This document shows positions 45,519 through 57,816 of a stretch of DNA of 64,000 nucleotides, piece by piece. This DNA is from Ahaetulla prasina (taxonomy: Eukaryota; Chordata; Lepidosauria; Squamata; Colubridae), in contig NC_080541.1 in the NCBI RefSeq assembly GCF_028640845.1, forward strand, positions 179,716,502 to 179,780,501. The letters are read 5' to 3'. Position numbers and translations under genes: made by a program. The notes beneath the pieces are model-generated. The model ran no database searches and was not told the DNA's origin. It was given only the letters and a program-made list of their open reading frames with translations. Position 1 is the stretch's first letter. The number at the start of each line of letters is the position of its first letter.

Positions 45519-47096
45519 ATGTGGTTTCAGGATGCTCCGGTGTCCCGTCGATGTCTTGCTCTGAGCTTTAAAGCATCTTGGCTGCTGGTGCTATTGAGTC
45601 TGGGCACTGGCTGGCAAGGGGGGTTGGCGCTGAATTGCCCCAAGAACTGTGTCTGTGCCAGCAACATCATCAGCTGCTCCAAAGCGGACCTGAAAGTCTT
45701 CCCTCATCACCTTCCTCATTATGCTGTTGTCCTGGACTTTAGCCACAATCAGCTGACCCACCTGCGAGCAGAGTGGACTCCTTTCCAGCTCTCTCATCTC
45801 CATTCCTTGTTCCTCAGCCACAATGGCCTTCACTTCATCTCCACCGAGGCCTTCAGCAACGTCCCCCACCTGAAATACTTGGACCTTTCCTCCAACGCCA
45901 TTGATTCACTAGGAGAGAATATCTTCAGCAAATTGATTGAGCTGGAGGTGCTCCTCCTATTTAGCAACAAGATCTCCAAGATTGACCGCTCAGCTTTTGA
46001 TGATATGGCCAACCTCCAGAAACTGTACCTTAGCCATAACGAGATCTCCCGCTTCCCCCTGGAGCTGGTAAAAAAAGGAGAGGCCAAACTTCCAGAATTG
46101 GCACTGCTGGACCTTTCTTCCAACAAGATCAAGAACCTGCATGTGAAGGAGGTCAATGGGCTCCCAGCATGGATGAAGAATGGCCTCTATGTTCACAGCA
46201 ACCCTCTCAGCTGCCAATGTGAGCTTTACAATCTCTTCACCCACTGGCAGAAACGGCAACTAAGCTCAGCTATGGACTTTGAGGAAGAGCTCCAATGCTT
46301 GGATCAGACCAAGAATAAAAACATCACAATTTCCAGCCTGTATGATCCAGAGGGCATGAACTGCAGTGCCTTCAAGGAGCAAGCCCTAGAGTTCCACCGC
46401 GGGGACAAGGTAACCATCAATTGTGATACCAGGCAACGAGGAATGACAGTTAAGGAATGGGTGACACCCCGATATGAGCATATTCAACAGGAGGACGATA
46501 ATAACACCATTACTCTGCTGCCAAATGGAAGCCTTCTGATAAGTAATATCAGTATAGAGGATATGGGTCTGTATACCTGTTATGCAGAAAACCAGGTATT
46601 CAATGAGACCCTTTATGTACAAGTCACAGTCCATAATTATACCCTTCATGGAGTCCCGGATATGCTCAACACAGCCTACACCACACTAGTGGGCTGTATC
46701 CTGAGTGTCATTCTTGTGCTCATCTATCTTTATCTGACTCCATGCCGTTGCTGGTGCCGCAGCAATGAGAAACAGGCTAACCAACAAGAGGACAGTATCA
46801 ACTCTTCAGTGCTCAGCACCACTCCGAATCACAATGCTGAAGTGACTGGGGACAAGGAAGGATTAAATCGGAACACAGTGCCAAGCAGAGCCCAAGGCCA
46901 GAATGGCAAATGCAAACCCACCAACTCCCCTAAACATGCACCCAAAGGAGTCCAGAAGGTAGAGAGAAAATTGTCAGATCCAGATTCAGTCAGCTCAGTC
47001 TTCTCTGACACTCCCATTGTGGGACCCTCACCAAATGAAGGCGGGAGAGGAAGTAGTAGGGACAAGGCAGGGACTGAATTAGTTGGACTGCTGTGA
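45519..47096 (+). CDS. AMIGO1: AMIGO1, amphoterin-induced protein 1 (neuronal LRR-Ig adhesion protein)
   Basis: A 525-aa type I membrane protein. In other vertebrates it promotes neurite growth and fasciculation by homophilic adhesion and is an auxiliary subunit of Kv2 potassium channels. Layout: signal peptide about 1-37; LRRNT with Cys 40, 44, 46, 53; six or so LRRs (72-225, e.g. LKYLDLSSNAI, LQKLYLSHNEI); LRRCT with Cys 232, 234, 260, 282; one Ig domain with Cys 302 and 354 (GLYTCYAE); transmembrane helix about 389-407 (TLVGCILSVILVLIYLYLT); then the CRCWC stretch and a cytoplasmic tail with SVLSTTPNH and SDPDSVSSVFSDTPIV. Seven N-glycosylation sequons lie at 268, 281, 328, 336, 343, 362, 373. 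AMIGO1 is chosen over AMIGO2/3 by the transmembrane and tail motifs. Start 45519 is chosen because the acceptor at 45482 excludes upstream Met codons. The ORF is intact. Oddity: about 24 extra residues after the usual end (human is 493 aa). Confidence 0.96.
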   Translation: MWFQDAPVSRRCLALSFKASWLLVLLSLGTGWQGGLALNCPKNCVCASNIISCSKADLKVFPHHLPHYAVVLDFSHNQLTHLRAEWTPFQLSHLHSLFLSHNGLHFISTEAFSNVPHLKYLDLSSNAIDSLGENIFSKLIELEVLLLFSNKISKIDRSAFDDMANLQKLYLSHNEISRFPLELVKKGEAKLPELALLDLSSNKIKNLHVKEVNGLPAWMKNGLYVHSNPLSCQCELYNLFTHWQKRQLSSAMDFEEELQCLDQTKNKNITISSLYDPEGMNCSAFKEQALEFHRGDKVTINCDTRQRGMTVKEWVTPRYEHIQQEDDNNTITLLPNGSLLISNISIEDMGLYTCYAENQVFNETLYVQVTVHNYTLHGVPDMLNTAYTTLVGCILSVILVLIYLYLTPCRCWCRSNEKQANQQEDSINSSVLSTTPNHNAEVTGDKEGLNRNTVPSRAQGQNGKCKPTNSPKHAPKGVQKVERKLSDPDSVSSVFSDTPIVGPSPNEGGRGSSRDKAGTELVGLL

Positions 47097-49227
47097 TCAT
47101 TCAGGCTATGAAAGGAAAGAACAGGAACAGATCCACATCTTTACCATCAAGCCAGGCACTATTCTATAATCTGCCACAGTCTGTAACAGCATTCCTGTTT
47201 GGTCCCCTTCTTGTTGTGTCCATTGTTGAAAACCTGATGTCTCAACTTACTCTCCAGCAGTTTCTGAACCTTCTGGTTTTTTGTTTTATTTTTGGAATGT
47301 GATCTTTCGGTTCCCTTGCATTAGAAGTTTGCAAACATCCCACTGAGAAAAAAAGAGACAAAACATGAATAGTCGAGAGTACTAACTAGGTTTTTTGCAT
47401 CCTGCTACTGCATTTTTATTCCCCCTTCTTTAAGGGATTTTGCTCCCAAATATCCATGCAAGTCTGAAATTCAGATGAGGTCTGTTCGCCTATTGCAGCC
47501 AGAATGTTATGTGTCATTTTATAATAGGGCCATAAGCCTTCAGAAGTCCCTTCCTCAGAGGGATAAAATAAGCTTAGAAATCATATTTTAGCTATCTCTC
47601 ATGCAAATTAAATTAAATCATATTATCCACCATAGCTCCAGCTATAGTGATAGTCCCAAGTAGCCAAGACATTGTGAAAAACAAAATGCCTAAGTAGGGT
47701 TCTTTTTTTGTTAACTGTTGCTAAATCATTTTTTAAGCAGCAAATGAACATTTACACTATACCAGATTTCTCAGGACATAACTCAAAATATTTTCTAGAA
47801 AGCAAGCCTGTTTTGTGTGTTGTGCAAGTGAAAAAAGATGGGAAAAATAGATATATAACAGTGAAAGTTGATACGATGCTCTCTCTTCCTTTCTCCCATC
47901 AAGAGCTTAGTGAAAAGGAGTTAAATCCAAAGATTTTAGACTTCAGAGCATCAAACTGCAAGAAAGAACCAGCAGCCTTGGGAACTGGTAAGCTGGAATT
48001 CTGCACCCCTATCTTGCTTCCTCTAAAATGCAGCAACAACAAGAACACAACATGGCTGGATGCAATCTACTGCCTTTCCCTTTCAGCTCTGGCAGCTTAA
48101 TAGTCAGATTCCAATTACAGATTATGGTCAAATTTTAGCACATCTTCACATCCTTTCAGAACTTCAGCAAGACCGGAGCCTATGGCAAGCTATATAGCTC
48201 CAGAACTATTTGATGCTTCATCATCTTCAACCAAGTTTTTCTCATGTTTATTTAGGAGATCAAGTATGTTCCAGATGTTTGGGGTAAAGGGAAATTTTAT
48301 GAGCCATTCTATTTTAGCAGGAGCCATGCAACACAGCTTTGTAATCTGTAGATAGGATAAATTCTAGTTGGAGAGATTTTGCCGGAAGCTATGGACTTTG
48401 AACATCCTCCTAAAACAAACAGCATTGAGCCTGACACTTATCTAATTGTTTGATTATTTTAAAAAAATTATTCCTCCACATATTTAAATTGACTTTTACT
48501 CCCACAGGGGGGTATATAGAAACAACAAAGATATAAGAAGATTGTTTTCACAATATTATGATGCTTCAGTCCACATTATCTTTATGAGGTGAAATAATCC
48601 AAACTAAGGATGAATCTTGCTCCTAATACCCTTTCTCAGGTGTCCCGCCCCCCAAAAAAACCCTGAATGTTGCCTATCCTGGCCAGTTCAGAGTTCTCCC
48701 TTTACTATAGGTGGACTAGAGAAGCATATGGGGTCATAAGGAATTCATTAAAGGTATATTCCTTAACATACTGCAAAGCTTTTCATTTGCTCTGGATTCA
48801 TAATACATTGCTAGTTACAAATTACTGGTTGCTTCTGGATAGAGAAGGACAGAAGAATAGAATAGGTGCATATGATACAATAAGCCATAGAGTGTTTTGC
48901 ACAAAGCTATGAATGGCTCCAGTTACCGCTCTTAATGATCAAACAGCCATAGCAAGTGTGATCGTATCACCAAGGCTCTGCCATCAGTTTATATGAGAAC
49001 TAATCTAAACTAATCCGTTGGAACTCAAAGTGATCCTTTAACCAGAGAAGCTAATCTCTCTCACCTTATCTAGTTAAAAATATCTCTTAAGTCACAGTTA
49101 GCTCCTAGTGATACCATGGATGTGTCCATTCATTCTTTTTGCAACAGTATATAAAAACAGTATGGTTTCCATTCCTTTTGCTGCAATTTTTTTAAAAACT
49201 TCCCATCTAACTTAAAGCTTTAGGAGT

Positions 49228-49262
49228 TCCTAGTAATCTCCCATCCAAGCACTAACTAGGTC
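49228..49262 (-). repeat. 5S rRNA-like SINE fragment
   Basis: 'aatctcccatccaagcacta' followed by 'actaggtcca' resembles the reverse complement of the internal promoter part of 5S rRNA (GTTAGTACTTGGATGGGAGA). It is too short and diverged to be a 5S gene. Confidence 0.35.
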
Positions 49263-49524
49263 CAGTTGTGTTTTCAAGATAAATCAAGGTTCACTAAGTG
49301 CTGACATCTTCTATAAACTTTCACCAATTAGTTCTGGAACTGTCTAATTTGTCTTTCTTAGTATATTAGGAGGAATGAAACTTCAAAATAGATTGGCCAT
49401 TCAGAAAAGCATATCTGCAAACTCACAAAAGAGTTGGATTAGGAAAGGGTGATTTTTAAAAAAAAATAGAGCACATGAATGAAAATAATTACATGGGTGA
49501 TAGTGAGCACAGAGAGAATTTAGC

Positions 49525-49530
49525 AATAAA
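49525..49530 (+). terminator. Candidate poly(A) signal AATAAA
   Basis: Canonical hexamer downstream of AMIGO1 in 'agcaataaactag'. No downstream GT-rich element was verified. Confidence 0.25.
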
Positions 49531-49670
49531 CTAGAAACGACCAATTTTTGTAAATCTGTTCGTGTGGAATTTTGGGCAGTTTTCATGTTCAGGACTTCCT
49601 CTCCTCTGGACCTTGCAGTAGGCTAATTTCCTAGAACATTAGAAGTTACTTAAAAGTAAGATAAGAATAC

Positions 49671-49676
49671 AATAAA
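49671..49676 (+). terminator. Candidate poly(A) signal AATAAA
   Basis: 'atacaataaagactagtgct' with T/G-containing sequence shortly after. An alternative end for the AMIGO1 transcript. Confidence 0.3.
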
Positions 49677-49689
49677 GACTAGTGCTTTG

Positions 49690-52337
49690 GAAGGAAGGAA
49701 GGAAGAACTACCTTGCATTAGAATGTTATAGGTTGCATTTTTTTTCATGTTATGACTTAATTTAATTTGTTGTAATACATCTCATTCAGAAGGAATTCAG
49801 GCGGAGAACTTCCTGGGTACCTGATTGTCATATATATGGAGAAAGTTTTATAGCCTGAATGCCATAGATATAAGTTAAGATAAAATTAAACTACAGAAAT
49901 ATATAGTACAGGAGCACAGCTTAATCTCAGTGTAATAACCCTTGCACAAATATTTACATTGGATGCATCAATACCAATTCTATCACATTCAGAATATGTG
50001 TTATCCTATTTGATGGAAGCTACCTGTCTGAAATTAGGCCGACTTAGCTATTATGTATTCTCTATTTTGCCTGGCCTCTGGGAGTTTTTTAAAATCACAA
50101 GACAAAGATTTTCCCTGCCCTGGTATCTCAGCTCCATAAACTAGAAATACCAGGGATTGAACTAGGGGCCTTATGTTCCTAAACAGCAGTTCAGCCTCCA
50201 ATTCCGGTTGAATATTACTGAATTAAGACACAATGAAAGCTTGGACTAAAGTGAGAATGTAAACAGCCTACAGATGTTTCATGATGCATATGTGTGCAAG
50301 TATGAATTAGCATGTGTGGGTGTCCACACTTTTAATCCCAACTCTAGCTTTCAATATTTGCTAGATAAACTTAGAATTTAGGCAGGAATGTCATTTCTAA
50401 CTATTTTTTAGGAGAATATACATAGGGTTTTCTTGCATGAAAATTTTGATTTAACAAAATTAAAATAGCCATATACACCCTTACTAGTGTTGGAGATCAC
50501 CCTCTTCATGTCTTCCCGGTAAACTCGATCCACCAAAGAGATCACTAAAACTACTTTAAGAAACAAAACATTCCTTTACTCTTTAAGATGAGCATGATCC
50601 TCCCAGTGGTAAATTTTATCCCGCACAGAGAAAGTCATCGGGCAGAAAGTTTTAGACACCAACATATATAATGAGGAAAGTGTTTAAGTAAAATGACCAG
50701 TAGAACAGCATGTGATCTTAAAAAAATAGAACTCATTACTGTTCTCTCCTAGAGCCTCTTGGCTCAAGCATCACTTGTTATCTCTAGCAGTAAATAAGCA
50801 AAAGGAAGTAGGTCATTTTTCCACCACATAACCTTGGTTATGAAATCAGTAAATAGAAAACAATACTTCCTCCTATCTCCTATGTGATTAATCTTGTTCT
50901 GATGTTGATTCCTGTACCGTTAACTCTAACCTGGAGGTAATACTTAGTAATCCCTACCTAGTATTTGTAATCGTAATGTATCAAGGATACTGACTCCAGA
51001 TAAAATTAGTTCTACATTATTTAAAATTTCTCACACTAACCAGAAAATAATTTGGAACCAAAAAGTGGAAACAGCTTTCCTCTTATTATGTCCAACTCCT
51101 ATTTTCCCTGCTTGGTTAAGACAGTGAACATAGCTGATTTAGAAGAGAAAGCTGGCCCATGGATGGATAAAGCACCACACTGATAATTACTAAGTAGCTT
51201 TTTATAGTATTCTGCCTGTATAGGTAGGAAAAGAAATCACCTACAAGATTTTCCTGTGTAAACTATTGGGCTAAAGGAAGGATCCACCCACATTTCAAGT
51301 AGTGTCAGAACTTTTTGTCTCACCAACTCTCCTGCTTGTGCCTGTTGTCTGTACAGTCTAAATGCAATTTGTCTATATTACAGTGGCAGAAAAGGATACT
51401 CCCATTCAGCACTTTGTTTGGTACCCAAAGGACCGTATATATTTATTGGAATTACAGAGCTGTTATGGCTGAGGGCATCAGGGGTTACTTTTTAATAGCA
51501 GTAAACGTTTGGTGCTAACTGCAAAGATCCATTTCTCTCTTGACTGGACTTTCTAGTCTGCTGAAGAAGAGAGTAGCTAGATTTGTACATCACGCTAAGC
51601 CAGTAATGTAGTTGCCCTTGTTTTGGTTTAGCATATTGTATAAATCCAGCCACTGCTTTATAAACCATGGGTTTTGGCTCAGAAAGCCAACCACTATGGT
51701 TTATTTAGTAAGTGATGGTTAAACAAACCAAGATGTGTAGCATGATCTGTGAACTTACGTTAGCACATTATCTCCAGTTCCATAATCTGTCATATGCTCC
51801 TACAAGCAAGCAGAAAATAAACAGTCTTTACCCACTTAGTTTGACCTTCTTGCTTGCTCAATAGTGGCTACTGTCTTTAAGAGTCTGCTAAATCATAGCA
51901 ATGTTAAGCCTTTCCAGATTTATGTTATTTATACCTGCACGTCGAAAATCTTTGTTTTATTTGCTACTTTCATTTGTGCCATCAGAAAACAATATTCCAT
52001 AAAAATTGAAGAATGAACGTCAAAGATAAATGTCTTTTTCTGAGGACAGTTGTGCGTACAATCTGCTCTGAATTGTTGATGAGGCCAAAGCAGGGATAAC
52101 AAGTCAATTGATCTAACAGGCTGCACAGAACTACTTAATTTTCATTTTAAAAGAAAACCAGTGGATGAACTTTCCATTGTTGACACTTAAGTCAAGACTT
52201 TTGCCTCTCAAACGTTGAAGAGAGCTGCAAGCATGATTTAGCAAAATGAACGGTGTGTCTGGGGCTCAGAATTTGACAGCAAACCATTCCAAATGCAAAT
52301 TTCTTAAAAATTGCACATCCTAAAACAAGTCTTAAGG
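49690..52337. other. Intergenic, mostly unrecognised
   Basis: Contains a tRNA-like B box on minus at 50150-50210 ('ctagttcaatccctggtatt'), probably a SINE remnant, and an old repeat at 51620-51745. No gene supported. Confidence 0.35.
51620..51745. repeat. Old interspersed repeat, family unknown
   Basis: 'gtataaatccagccactgc', 'ataaaccatgggttttggct' and 'actatggtttatttagtaag' recur in diverged form at 55840-55990 and 13905-14100. Confidence 0.35.
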
Positions 52338-52472
52338 CAGGGATTCCCAATCTTGCCAAATTTAAGACATGTGGACTTCAACTTCCAGAATTTCCCAGCC
52401 AGCCATGCTGACTGGAGAATTCTGGGATTTGAAGTCCACACTTCTTAAAGTTGCTAATTTTGGGAAACCCTG
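52338..52472. mobile_element. Older palindromic hAT-type mini-element, 135 bp
   Basis: Left CAGGGATTCCCAATCTTGCC, right 'aattttgggaaaccctg', arms of the same 'gtggacttcaacttcca' type as 27753. Flanks TCTTAAGG and ATTTAAGA match at only 5 of 8, consistent with age. Confidence 0.6.
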
Positions 52473-53889
52473 ATTTAAGAGAAAGTGCAGATTAAATTTG
52501 TGCCAGGTCTGAGAAAGGGATATTGCCTCTGCTGAACAATAGAACGACATCACAGATAGCTCAACAAAGCAAAATTACTAGTTTGCTTATAGTCCAGCAT
52601 GGTCTTATCTCCTATTTTGTGACTGGCAGATCAAGCAAAAGTGTTCTAAATTTGCTGAAATGCTTACCTATGTCAGGCAACAACAAAAATCCCTTAAATA
52701 AATTGGATTGAATTTCTCTCTTAGGTAGTTTATACTTTCTAATATAGAAATATGTGAAAATAAATCTTATTTTGCTAATAGGCACCCTGGGATCTTCTGC
52801 ATTTTCATGTCCAAAATGGTTAGTTACAAACTGAATATATTCAGTATTATCAAAATAAGGGATGTAAGGCTTGGTCACATTTTCAGAGACATTTCACTAG
52901 ACACCAGTTTATAATGTAGCTTGTAATTGCAACCTATAATGTTTGGTGATTTTTTAAAAAACAGCCTATTAAAAAGATTGCAGGTTTGATTTGGTAATTT
53001 CCTAAATTGGTGATAAAATTATGTAAAACAGTCAAAATTCACCATCTATTAGAACTAAAATGAAGTTTACTACAGTAGATATATACTTGGATACAATGGA
53101 TTTACATCTCATGCAACAATACCAGGTGGATTACAATACTTAGTTTGGGTTTAGAATGTTGTATGAATCTTGTTATGTTCCACATGTGGAGCAAACCTAG
53201 CTTTGTGTGACAAAACATCATTTATAGTTGTTAAAGCAAACAGACTTACTTTCAATAGCAGTTTACTTCTCCCTCCTCTCTCCAGTGTTCCCCTTTAGAG
53301 TATTCATTGACTTTTCTTCTTGTCTTAGGTAGCCATTCACTGTACCAAACTGTACACAAACATTGGAAGGTAATAGGTAGGCTTAAAGAAACAATGGTAT
53401 GGGCTAAATAAAACATGGCAATTTGGGCTTAGATGTACATAAAATAGAACTGTAAAACAATTTATTTCATATAGAGCATATGATCCTGTAAGAGCAAAAA
53501 TGCTCATGCAGTGAACTGAACCTTCCCAGACCAAAAGCACTGTATACCCAAGAGATAGCTGCCTTTATTCATTCATTCATGAAAGAAGATGTTACGGAAG
53601 AATCATTGTGCCCATTTGTGCTTTGCACTGATAAGGAAGGAACAAAGACTAAGGAAGTCTACGTGGCCAAAGCATTCTCTTGGCCACTAAGCGAACAGCA
53701 ACAATAGACCTCAAGAGACAATATTGAATAATGTGCTCATATGCTGCATTCACATCATAGGCTAAAGAGTCAGCACATGGGGAGAAGAAGGTAAAACAGT
53801 ACCTTCTAGCGCAGAAAGTAGTGCAGAACATGCACTATTTTTTAACAAAAAACTAAGTTAGGAATTTCCTTGAGAGTTTCCTCTGAATT
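52473..53889. other. Intergenic, no recognised feature
   Basis: No repeat or gene supported. Confidence 0.4.
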
Positions 53890-54358
53890 TTAGTGCTTCC
53901 CAAACTAACACACCAAAGCACGCGCACGTGAGCGTGAATGCACGTGTGTGTGTGCCTGAACCTCCAAAATGTGATGCAAGCAACCCCCGTGCGTGCGCCC
54001 TGCCTCTGTGCATGCACATGTGTTCCCCACACATGCACGTGAATTCCCATGGATTTGGTCCCCCCGTGTATGTGCCTCGCACCCTGTTTTGGCTTCCGGG
54101 TTGGTGCAGAAGGCCTTCCAGGCCCAAAACGGGGCGGGGGGGGGCACACAAACCCTCAAAATGCAATGCGAGTCTACATGAGCACACGCATCCCCCACAT
54201 GTGCCCCACGTATGCATGGCAGAGGCCCGAAGACCAGCTGGCTGGTGGGAGGTGTGCATGCATGCACAGTGGAGCTGGGCTGGGGTGAAGGCTGGCGTGC
54301 CCTTAGAGAGAGCTCTGCGTGCCACCTGTGGCACGCATGCCATAGATTTGCCATCATG
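53890..54358 (-). mobile_element. GCATGC-rich hAT-like element, related to 1951-2313
   Basis: On minus the right edge begins 'catgatggcaaatctatgg' and 'gcatgcgtgccacaggtgg', matching 'catgatagcgaacctatgcc' and 'acaggtggcacacagagtcc' at 1952. Runs of alternating CACGTG/GCATGC throughout. No clean duplication is visible; borders are approximate. Confidence 0.5.
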
Positions 54359-54399
54359 GGTTTAGGAGGTGACTAATGATTATATGCCACTTAAAGTCT

Positions 54400-54960
54400 A
54401 CCCTTAGCAACCAAGTAGATAGATATTTCTCCAGGATGGCCTGTCTCCAACCTGGTCTTTCAGTGGTGCACCAATTGCTGCTGTACTTGAATCCATCCTT
54501 GCCCGCTGGTAATCCTTTTCTTCTCTTCCACCTTTCTAAGCATTGTAGACTTTTCATGAGAGCAAACTCTTTGCACAATATATCCATAGTATGAACTTTT
54601 AAGATTACTTATTTCTGGTTTAAGTGAGAACTCTGGGTTGATTGTTCTAGAATTTGCTGGTTTTCTTTGCTATCTGGGGATCTCAGTTGTCTTCTCCAAT
54701 ACCACAATTCAAAAACATTAATACCGACTATATCCTGCTTCTTGAAAGTCCAACTTTGGCTTCTGTATAGTGTCACATGGAAAACCGTTGCCTAAGTGAT
54801 TCTAGTCTTTGTAGATCAAGACACATTGTGGCATCTGAATGTCTTTTCCAAAGCCATCCGCGCTACTCTTACCAACCGCTACTCTAGGGCAAATTTCTTT
54901 GTGGGTTTCTTTACTTCTGAGAGTAATCCCAAAAAGTAGAATTGATTTTTTAAAAGCCTC
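54400..54960 (-). mobile_element. RTE/BovB-like LINE fragment, antisense
   Basis: 'cttctccaataccacaattc' with 'aaaaacattaat', and 'tctccaggatggcctgtctc', recall the antisense 3' region of BovB/RTE LINEs of squamates. 54430-54560 also matches 63520-63660 in this window. No ORF is intact. Assigned from memory. Confidence 0.45.
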
Positions 54961-57589
54961 AATTGAAGTATTTTTTAAAAGTATTGCAAGTTGGCCAGTA
55001 ATGTGATTCCATTAAATTCCATTAAATTCTCAACAATTGAAGATACTTTGTATGCAGCATCATACTTTGTACTTGCCTTATTCAGATTGATTCCACCCCC
55101 CCAACCCCCAAATCCCTAAAAGACAAAAATGCCTCTATGTTGGGCGGGGGGGGGGGAGGGGGGGAGGCAGAAGCTCTTTCTCCCCTCTTATTACTCAGAG
55201 GTTGACAATAGTAGCTTCCAGCCAGCAAAAGCATTCCAAAGGTCAGACCGACTGTCTTACTGAGTCCACTAGGGAAATCCTCTCAGCACAGATGCAGGCA
55301 TTAAAAAAAAAAGCTTTAGAGCCATCTCTAAATGAATGGAATAACATATTTCAATTAACACATTAAAAACTCATTTATCCATTCTGCCTGAAGGCTGAAT
55401 AGTAAAGTCTCGCAAAGATTAATACCCAAACCTTTTACCTCAACAATAAAATAAGAGCTTGCCTTTGGAGAGTACACATCAGGATCATGTTGCTTCTAAA
55501 AACCTGCTAGAGAAAATGGCTAACAGTAGGTTTATAATCTTGTAATTCAGAGAGATCCAGCTCAGTTGTCACAAAGCTATTACATTAGCAATAATCCTTT
55601 CCATTAGTGATAATTTTTTAATCCCATCAGTGGCTTTTGAATAATATGGACAGTCTTAACACCTCCAAGGTCAGACTAATCCCTAAAATACTAAAATGTG
55701 TGTGTGGGGGGGATTATTTAGGCAAAACGGAAGAGATCTGCATCAGTACATCTTTTAGTTTTAACTTTGGTTGTTATTCCTCCAGAATACAAATACTGTA
55801 TAGGTTATCCAGAATACAAGTATAGGTTGAGTTCACACTAGTGTTGGGTGAACAAAGCATAATTCTTTGTTCATATGGCACATGCCCAAATAAATTAACT
55901 GTATCATGGGTTAATTACAATGGCTAGTTCCCACAACTAATAATTCTAAGCTACCCACCACATTTTAGCCCATATTGTATGAATCCAGCCTATGCTATGT
56001 ACTACATATACCCTATTTCTCCATACAGTTTCAGGGAAGCAGCACAAATGCAGGATTAGATTTCTTTGAAAGGAGCCCATTGGAGCATTACTGGCATTTA
56101 TTATACTATACTATACATTATACTATTTGCATTTATTTACAGGTATATAGGTTGAATGTAAAAGGAGAAACAACTTTTAACCATTGGGCAGATCACCAAT
56201 ATCCAATGCCTCCAGAAGGACATTGTCTTTCCAATCCACACCCAAGGAATGTGTCAGCCTGAGATGGTTGCAGCCTATCTATGTGCCCATGGTACCATGA
56301 CATTTCCTTCCATTCTGGAAAGCCAAACCGAGTATGTCTGCAAACCAAATGAACCAAAACCCAGTGGCAATGCTTTTGCAGTGATTCCTTTGACAATCTG
56401 GGGTGGGGTAACATTCAGTTCGGAGGAACTCCTGTTTCACCTAGGTTCTGTTTCTGGGATCTCCTTACTTCCAGGAAATCAAAGTGTGTGACATTTTAGC
56501 CTCTTCCCTCCATCCTTTCTATTCATTATAGCTTATGCAATTAAAAAAAAATAGTAATTTAGGAATCGCAGATATCTGCTGTTTTTATTGTAAAAGACTA
56601 TTATAGATAATCCATGAGAAATAATATCCTTTGTTTTCTCATTATATTGCCCGATAAAAAGTTCTGGAGAACTCAAAAGCTCAAAAGGTCTTTTTGTGCA
56701 TTTCTCGTGATCCTAATAAAAGGATTCAACATCATCCAAATATGATGTTGAATTTAGTTAACATCTCACTCAGAATCACAAAAACTACACATCACAAGCA
56801 AAAGTCTTCCTGGTAACATATTGCAGAGATAAACTGAGTTGATATATCGTAATAAAATAAGGCAAATGAATTTATCTCTTCCAGTCTGGGCAAAATGAGT
56901 TAACTCACATATGGTGGATATGTTGCTTTTCGTACTGCTTCAGAGCTTGACACTAATTCTGTCTCCCCTTGGGTGGCACTAGTGCTCCAAAATCCCCACC
57001 TATAGCAATGTGGCTGTTGATCAGCTGGCCAAAAATGCTGAACAAGAAGTTCCTGTATGGTCTGTCAACCAAAACAACAACAGCAAAACCTTAACTCCAC
57101 TGAATTCTTTCAAATGAAACACATCAAGATGCAGATGATTAGAAAAACAAGTTCAAATAGAACTGCTTAGCATTTTCATCACATTTGTTCCCAAAGGAGC
57201 AGTAAGAAACAGTTACTTTGAAAGATTGCACGTGGGGAATCTAGAAAAATGCCACTTTTAACAAGCAAAAACAAGTGAGATTTTACAAGCATTTATCTGA
57301 AATTTATAATTACACATTTCACTCCTTTTTTTTTGAGTAAACTGCCTTGAAGAATCTTTGTCTTAAAAATATCATCACGATCAGCTTTATGCCAGAAAAT
57401 TATTTTTTTAGTAATCCATAGAATTCCACTTCTATCATTTTAGTAATGCTTTTTTGGGGGAAACCAACTTTTTGCCTTTGGTTTTTATTGTCAAATATCC
57501 AAGCAAAGTACTGCAATGGAAAAGAGCCAATTAATTTTTTCTCTTCAAAGAATATATAGAGACACTGATGAAGTACATATTAGACCCAG
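54961..57589. other. Intergenic, mostly unrecognised
   Basis: G-rich run at 55142-55168. 55840-55990 is an old repeat sharing 'gtatgaatccagcc' with 51626. 56193-56491 is open on both strands but has no motif I recognise, so I leave it uncalled. Confidence 0.35.
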
Positions 57590-57816
57590 TTGGTCTTCGG
57601 AGCTCTCCTGCACATGCATATGTGTTTGTGCATACGCACAAGAGTACTAGTGCACAGCACATGCATGCGCAGATGGCGTTTGTGCGCAAGTGCTGCATGC
57701 ATGAAAACCACATGCATGCCCATCTGATGTGTTAGCATGGATGGCACGTGCACGCACAAAGCGCACAAAGCATGTACCTATTTGGCACTTGGTGAGGAAA
57801 AGGTTCACCACCACTG
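57590..57816 (+). mobile_element. Right half of a GCATGC-rich hAT-like element
   Basis: Ends 'ggcacttggtgaggaaaagg' then 'ttcaccaccactg', matching the right end of 1951-2313 ('ggcacttggtgccgaaaagg' ... 'ccatcactg'). The left end is absent. The right flank TACTAAAG has no partner upstream. Confidence 0.5.

Larger units (their letters stand above)
47097..49680 (+). other. Probable AMIGO1 3' UTR
   Basis: No coding potential. Downstream of the TGA stop (47094-47096) the sequence is AT-rich with ATTAAA variants near 47607 and 48747 and the first canonical AATAAA I find at 49525. A long 3' UTR is usual for this gene. The end is not determined. Confidence 0.45.

Noticed and set aside
45591..46259. 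Minus-strand ORFs over AMIGO1
   Set aside because: Shadows of the AMIGO1 coding exon.
53858..54365. Several His/Cys/Thr-rich ORFs on both strands
   Set aside because: Produced by the GCATGC/CACGTG-rich transposon; composition only.
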